Made by a program: the position numbers and the translations under genes. From NCBI RefSeq assembly GCF_016808095.1, contig NC_068973.1, positions 16,488,501-16,552,500 on the forward strand: DNA of 64,000 nucleotides, in the 5' to 3' direction. Below the pieces are notes generated by a model, which did no database searches, was not told the DNA's origin, and worked only from the letters and a program-made list of their open reading frames with translations. Position 1 is the stretch's first letter; every line of letters begins with the position of its first letter. Below, one piece after another: positions 61,478 to 64,000 of this stretch. The DNA comes from Vigna angularis. Taxonomy: Eukaryota > Streptophyta > Magnoliopsida > Fabales > Fabaceae.

Positions 61478-62358
61478 GGTTTAAACCCTCGGATGGTCCT
61501 CGTATTTATATGGGAATCTCAAATGGGTCATCGTTTTTTTTTCGGTCTTAATTGGGTCATATTTTTTGTAAAAATGAGCCAATTTTACCCTAACCATTAA
61601 GTGCTCTCAGACGGCGTTAAGTTTAGCTGAGCTGTATTTTATATTTTGATGGCGTGGCATTGTTCATTAAAATTGAATGGCTGATGTGTTTTAAAATTGT
61701 TCACATCACACCTCAAATCAACTTCTTCTTCATATCACCTCAATCGTGTTGCATCTTGCAAATCTTCTTTCTTTTCGAGTACGAGCTCTTTGTGTGAAGG
61801 ACCTGCAAGATCATGATGATGAGAACCTGAAACTTTACCAGTCTCCGGCATTTTTTCTCCAGAATCAATGAAGTCTTCAACTTCAAACTTTGGGTTCCAG
61901 ATACTTCTTTCCCTTTCTCCATCCATTTGCTTAGTCTCCTTGTAGAATCGATCCCGAACATCTTTTGTCCTCTTTATCAAGGCAAAGAACCTTTCAATTT
62001 TCTGCTCCTCGTTTTCTTCTTCATTTTCTATTTTTCTCTTCCTTCTTTCTCCCTCCATGCTCCTTAAATCAACGTATAACAAATTGACGCCAATAATTTA
62101 GGGTTTAAAACACCAAATTGGGTCTCAATTGGGTCATATTTTTTGTAAAAATGAGCCAATTTTACCCTAACCATTAAGTGCTCTCAGACGGCGTTAAGTT
62201 TAGCTGAGCTGTATTTTATATTTTGATGGCGTGGCATTGTTCATTAAAATTGAATGGCTGATGTGTTTTAAAATTGTTCACATCACACCTTAAAATTGTT
62301 CACATCACACCTCAAACCTTAAAATTCTTAAAATTCTTGAAATCCGAGGGTTTAAACC
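61478..62358. mobile_element. Pack-MULE, 881 bp, carrying a NIMIN-like gene
   Basis: The left end GGTTTAAACCCTCGGAT and the right end ATCCGAGGGTTTAAACC are perfect inverted repeats, but only about 17 bp long. A perfect 9-bp duplication TAAAAAGAA flanks it (61469-61477 and 62359-62367). Inside, a block of about 170 bp occurs twice in direct orientation (61544-61713 and 62121-62290) with about one mismatch, bracketing the captured gene. The element is absent from copy A of the duplicated NAC region, so it inserted after that duplication, or was lost from copy A. Confidence 0.9.
61735..62058 (-). CDS. NIMIN-like (NPR1-interacting) protein inside a Pack-MULE
   Basis: Intronless, 107 residues, starting MEGERRKRKIENEEENEEQK. 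NIMIN proteins are small plant nuclear proteins that bind NPR1 and tune salicylic-acid-induced defence genes. The diagnostic segment is KIERFFALIKRTKDVRDRF (about 20-38), matching the EKFFALI...R..RD motif of NIMIN-2-type proteins, followed by IWNPKFEVEDF (about 60-70), matching WNPSFQPEDF. The basic KRK near the start could be a nuclear signal. The C-terminal EAR motif (LDLNL type) of typical NIMINs is absent. Length is normal for the family and there is no stop or shift, so the copy is intact as a frame. An earlier in-frame ATG at 62082 would add eight residues; I prefer 62058. Expression is unknown. Confidence 0.78.
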   Translation of the reverse strand: MEGERRKRKIENEEENEEQKIERFFALIKRTKDVRDRFYKETKQMDGERERSIWNPKFEVEDFIDSGEKMPETGKVSGSHHHDLAGPSHKELVLEKKEDLQDATRLR

Positions 62359-62367
62359 TAAAAAGAA

Positions 62368-64000
62368 ATACTAAAGTTAGTAATTAAAAACTGATTTCAA
62401 GAATTTTGAAAGAAAAAAAAAATTAAAATCAAAATCACTCAATAATTTAGGGATAAGAAACATAATTAATCTAAATATATTTTTTGTTGTTACAGGAAAT
62501 GGACCAAATTTATTAAGGAAATTCTAAAAATAAATAAGATATAGTTATGAACTTAAAAAATTTTGAAATATAAAAAGAGGAAGAAAAGGCGAAAGATTCT
62601 TAAAGATCTTTTAATTCTTAATTTATTAATATTGACTACATATCTTATGATATATATAATCGTTAGTTACGTTTAGACGAAGTCAATACAAATGGTATAA
62701 TTTAGTGAAAAATTGACATTAACTTAATAACCATATACCATTTGACCTATTATAAGATAAGGAAATCCTAATTGATTATAAGATATACAAATCAAAGAAA
62801 CCATTTTCTACTCTCCCTTTCTGAAGATAGAATAATGTCCTATTAATTAACAATAAGTGTATTGGAGTGTATAAGATAATACAACTAATTATTCATAATC
62901 ATTGCTTATTTTGCTACATTTCTATGCTTGTATTTTATGGATTGAGGATCTTATTCCCCTCCTCTTCATAATATGAAATAAAGTGTTTAAATATTCGTTT
63001 AACATTTTACAAAGAATTAACCCATTCAACAATAAATTAAAAATATTATTTGTAACTCAAATACAAATACCCAATATGATATTTATTAAGAATGTTAGTC
63101 AATTTTACGTATTGTTTTTAGTTCCATAAAAAGGATAGATTTTTTAAAATATTGTTAACTATATTTATTAAAGATGGTGTTCAAGTTTAAAAAGAAAAAG
63201 AAAAGGCTAAAATAACAGTATTAAATACGATTGAGTTAGCTAAAGTTTATTTACATTTTTTTAGTAACTATACTATTATTAATGTATACGACTTACTCGA
63301 TTGACGATTATTTATACTTAAATCCATAAAATATTACTACTTTTTTATAGTTTATTGATATTTAATTCACGAAACCTGACATTTTTCCTTGTAAGTCTGT
63401 TGGAAAAGAGGCATGAAATTAGTTGTTTGCGTTGAATTAGTTAGTTAACTAATGTTTAAGACACCAACACGACAGCAATAACTTTTGCATTATTTTAGGT
63501 TCTGTCCTCCAATAAATTCATGAGGAGCCAACCACAGGAATAGTCTACACACGTTTTTCTTTTTCTTTTAGTATTGGTATTAACGTCATGTAATGAATAT
63601 TGAGTTCATGAATTGCGACTCTTCTCGTGTTTATACTATGTGTGGACCTGCTTGTGATGCGAAAAATCAACATTGTCTTTTGTCCCATCTCAGATTAATT
63701 ATTATAACCGCGCACGGGATTGAGTGAATCTTTAATTTTTTTAATTTTTAACTATTTTTTTATATTTTTGTTTTTAGAAAATTGAAGTTGATTTCAACCC
63801 ATAAAAATTAAGTAAAGTTAAAAGAGACTTTTTCAATACCCCTCCCACCAACATCTCTTCTCAAATAGTATATTTTTATTTCTTTAATTTATTTATTTTT
63901 GCTACATCACAACATCCATTATTTAATACTTATGCTAATTACAAATAAAGTAATGGAGGATTGGGTTGAATTTTATAGGGGTTTTACAAACTCATTAATA
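62368..64000. other. Intergenic DNA to the window end
   Basis: AT-rich. 63490-63720 matches 33440-33690 (segmental duplication). No gene is recognised in the remainder. Confidence 0.5.

Larger units (their letters stand above)
58290..63720. repeat. Segmental duplication, copy B (NAC gene and flanks)
   Basis: Partner of 30085-33690, same orientation. It is longer because of an 881-bp transposon (61478-62358) and other insertions between the promoter block and the distal homologous block (63490-63690, with GCGAAAAATCAACATTGTCT). Confidence 0.85.

Overview
This window is AT-rich plant nuclear DNA. Spliced genes with GT-AG introns, plant-specific families (NAC, class I small heat-shock protein, Asp1-like aspartic protease) and dense nested transposons all show this. 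The sequence style (legume-like copia LTR tail, CACTA subterminal repeats of the ACCGAGGGC type) suggests a Phaseoleae legume such as Vigna or Phaseolus; that assignment is inference.

Layout. 1-2.3 kb is uncharacterised, repeat-like and AT-rich. A heat-inducible class I small heat-shock protein gene (2516-2977) has a cluster of heat-shock elements upstream. A decayed Ty1/copia pol fragment follows (3.44-4.33 kb). An intronless gene of unknown function lies on the minus strand at 7943-8806. From 11 to 24 kb the sequence is mobile DNA: a 193-bp Mutator-type MITE, a 5.5-kb non-autonomous CACTA element carrying two correctly spaced exons of a MEKK1-type MAPKKK gene, a copia LTR remnant with a 1352-bp solo LTR nested in it, and a 1.37-kb Pack-MULE-like element. 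An eight-exon aspartic protease gene (25763-29633, plus strand) and a three-exon ATAF-type NAC gene (30762-31789, minus strand) form the genic core.

From 35.7 to 58 kb mobile DNA returns: a 1.4-kb Pack-MULE with two UGT72-like glycosyltransferase fragments; an 8.8-kb Mutator-like element with two inward-facing paralogous genes and a B3-domain pseudogene; minus-strand copia and gypsy gag remnants; and an 8.2-kb decayed autonomous-type CACTA element with TNP2, Transposase_24-like and Ulp1-like regions. A second, nearly identical NAC gene (58922-59949) belongs to a segmental duplication of the first. An 881-bp Pack-MULE carrying an intact NIMIN-like (NPR1-interacting) ORF sits about 2 kb upstream of it.

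The intact-looking host genes are the sHSP, the unknown protein, the aspartic protease and the two NAC genes; most relate to stress or defence. The most notable feature is that at least four transposons of two superfamilies carry host gene pieces (MAPKKK, UGT72, NIMIN, B3). The best candidates for something undescribed are the 8.8-kb MULE, whose convergent paralogous genes start just inside its terminal repeats and which sits exactly between roughly 330-bp direct repeats, and the NIMIN Pack-MULE.
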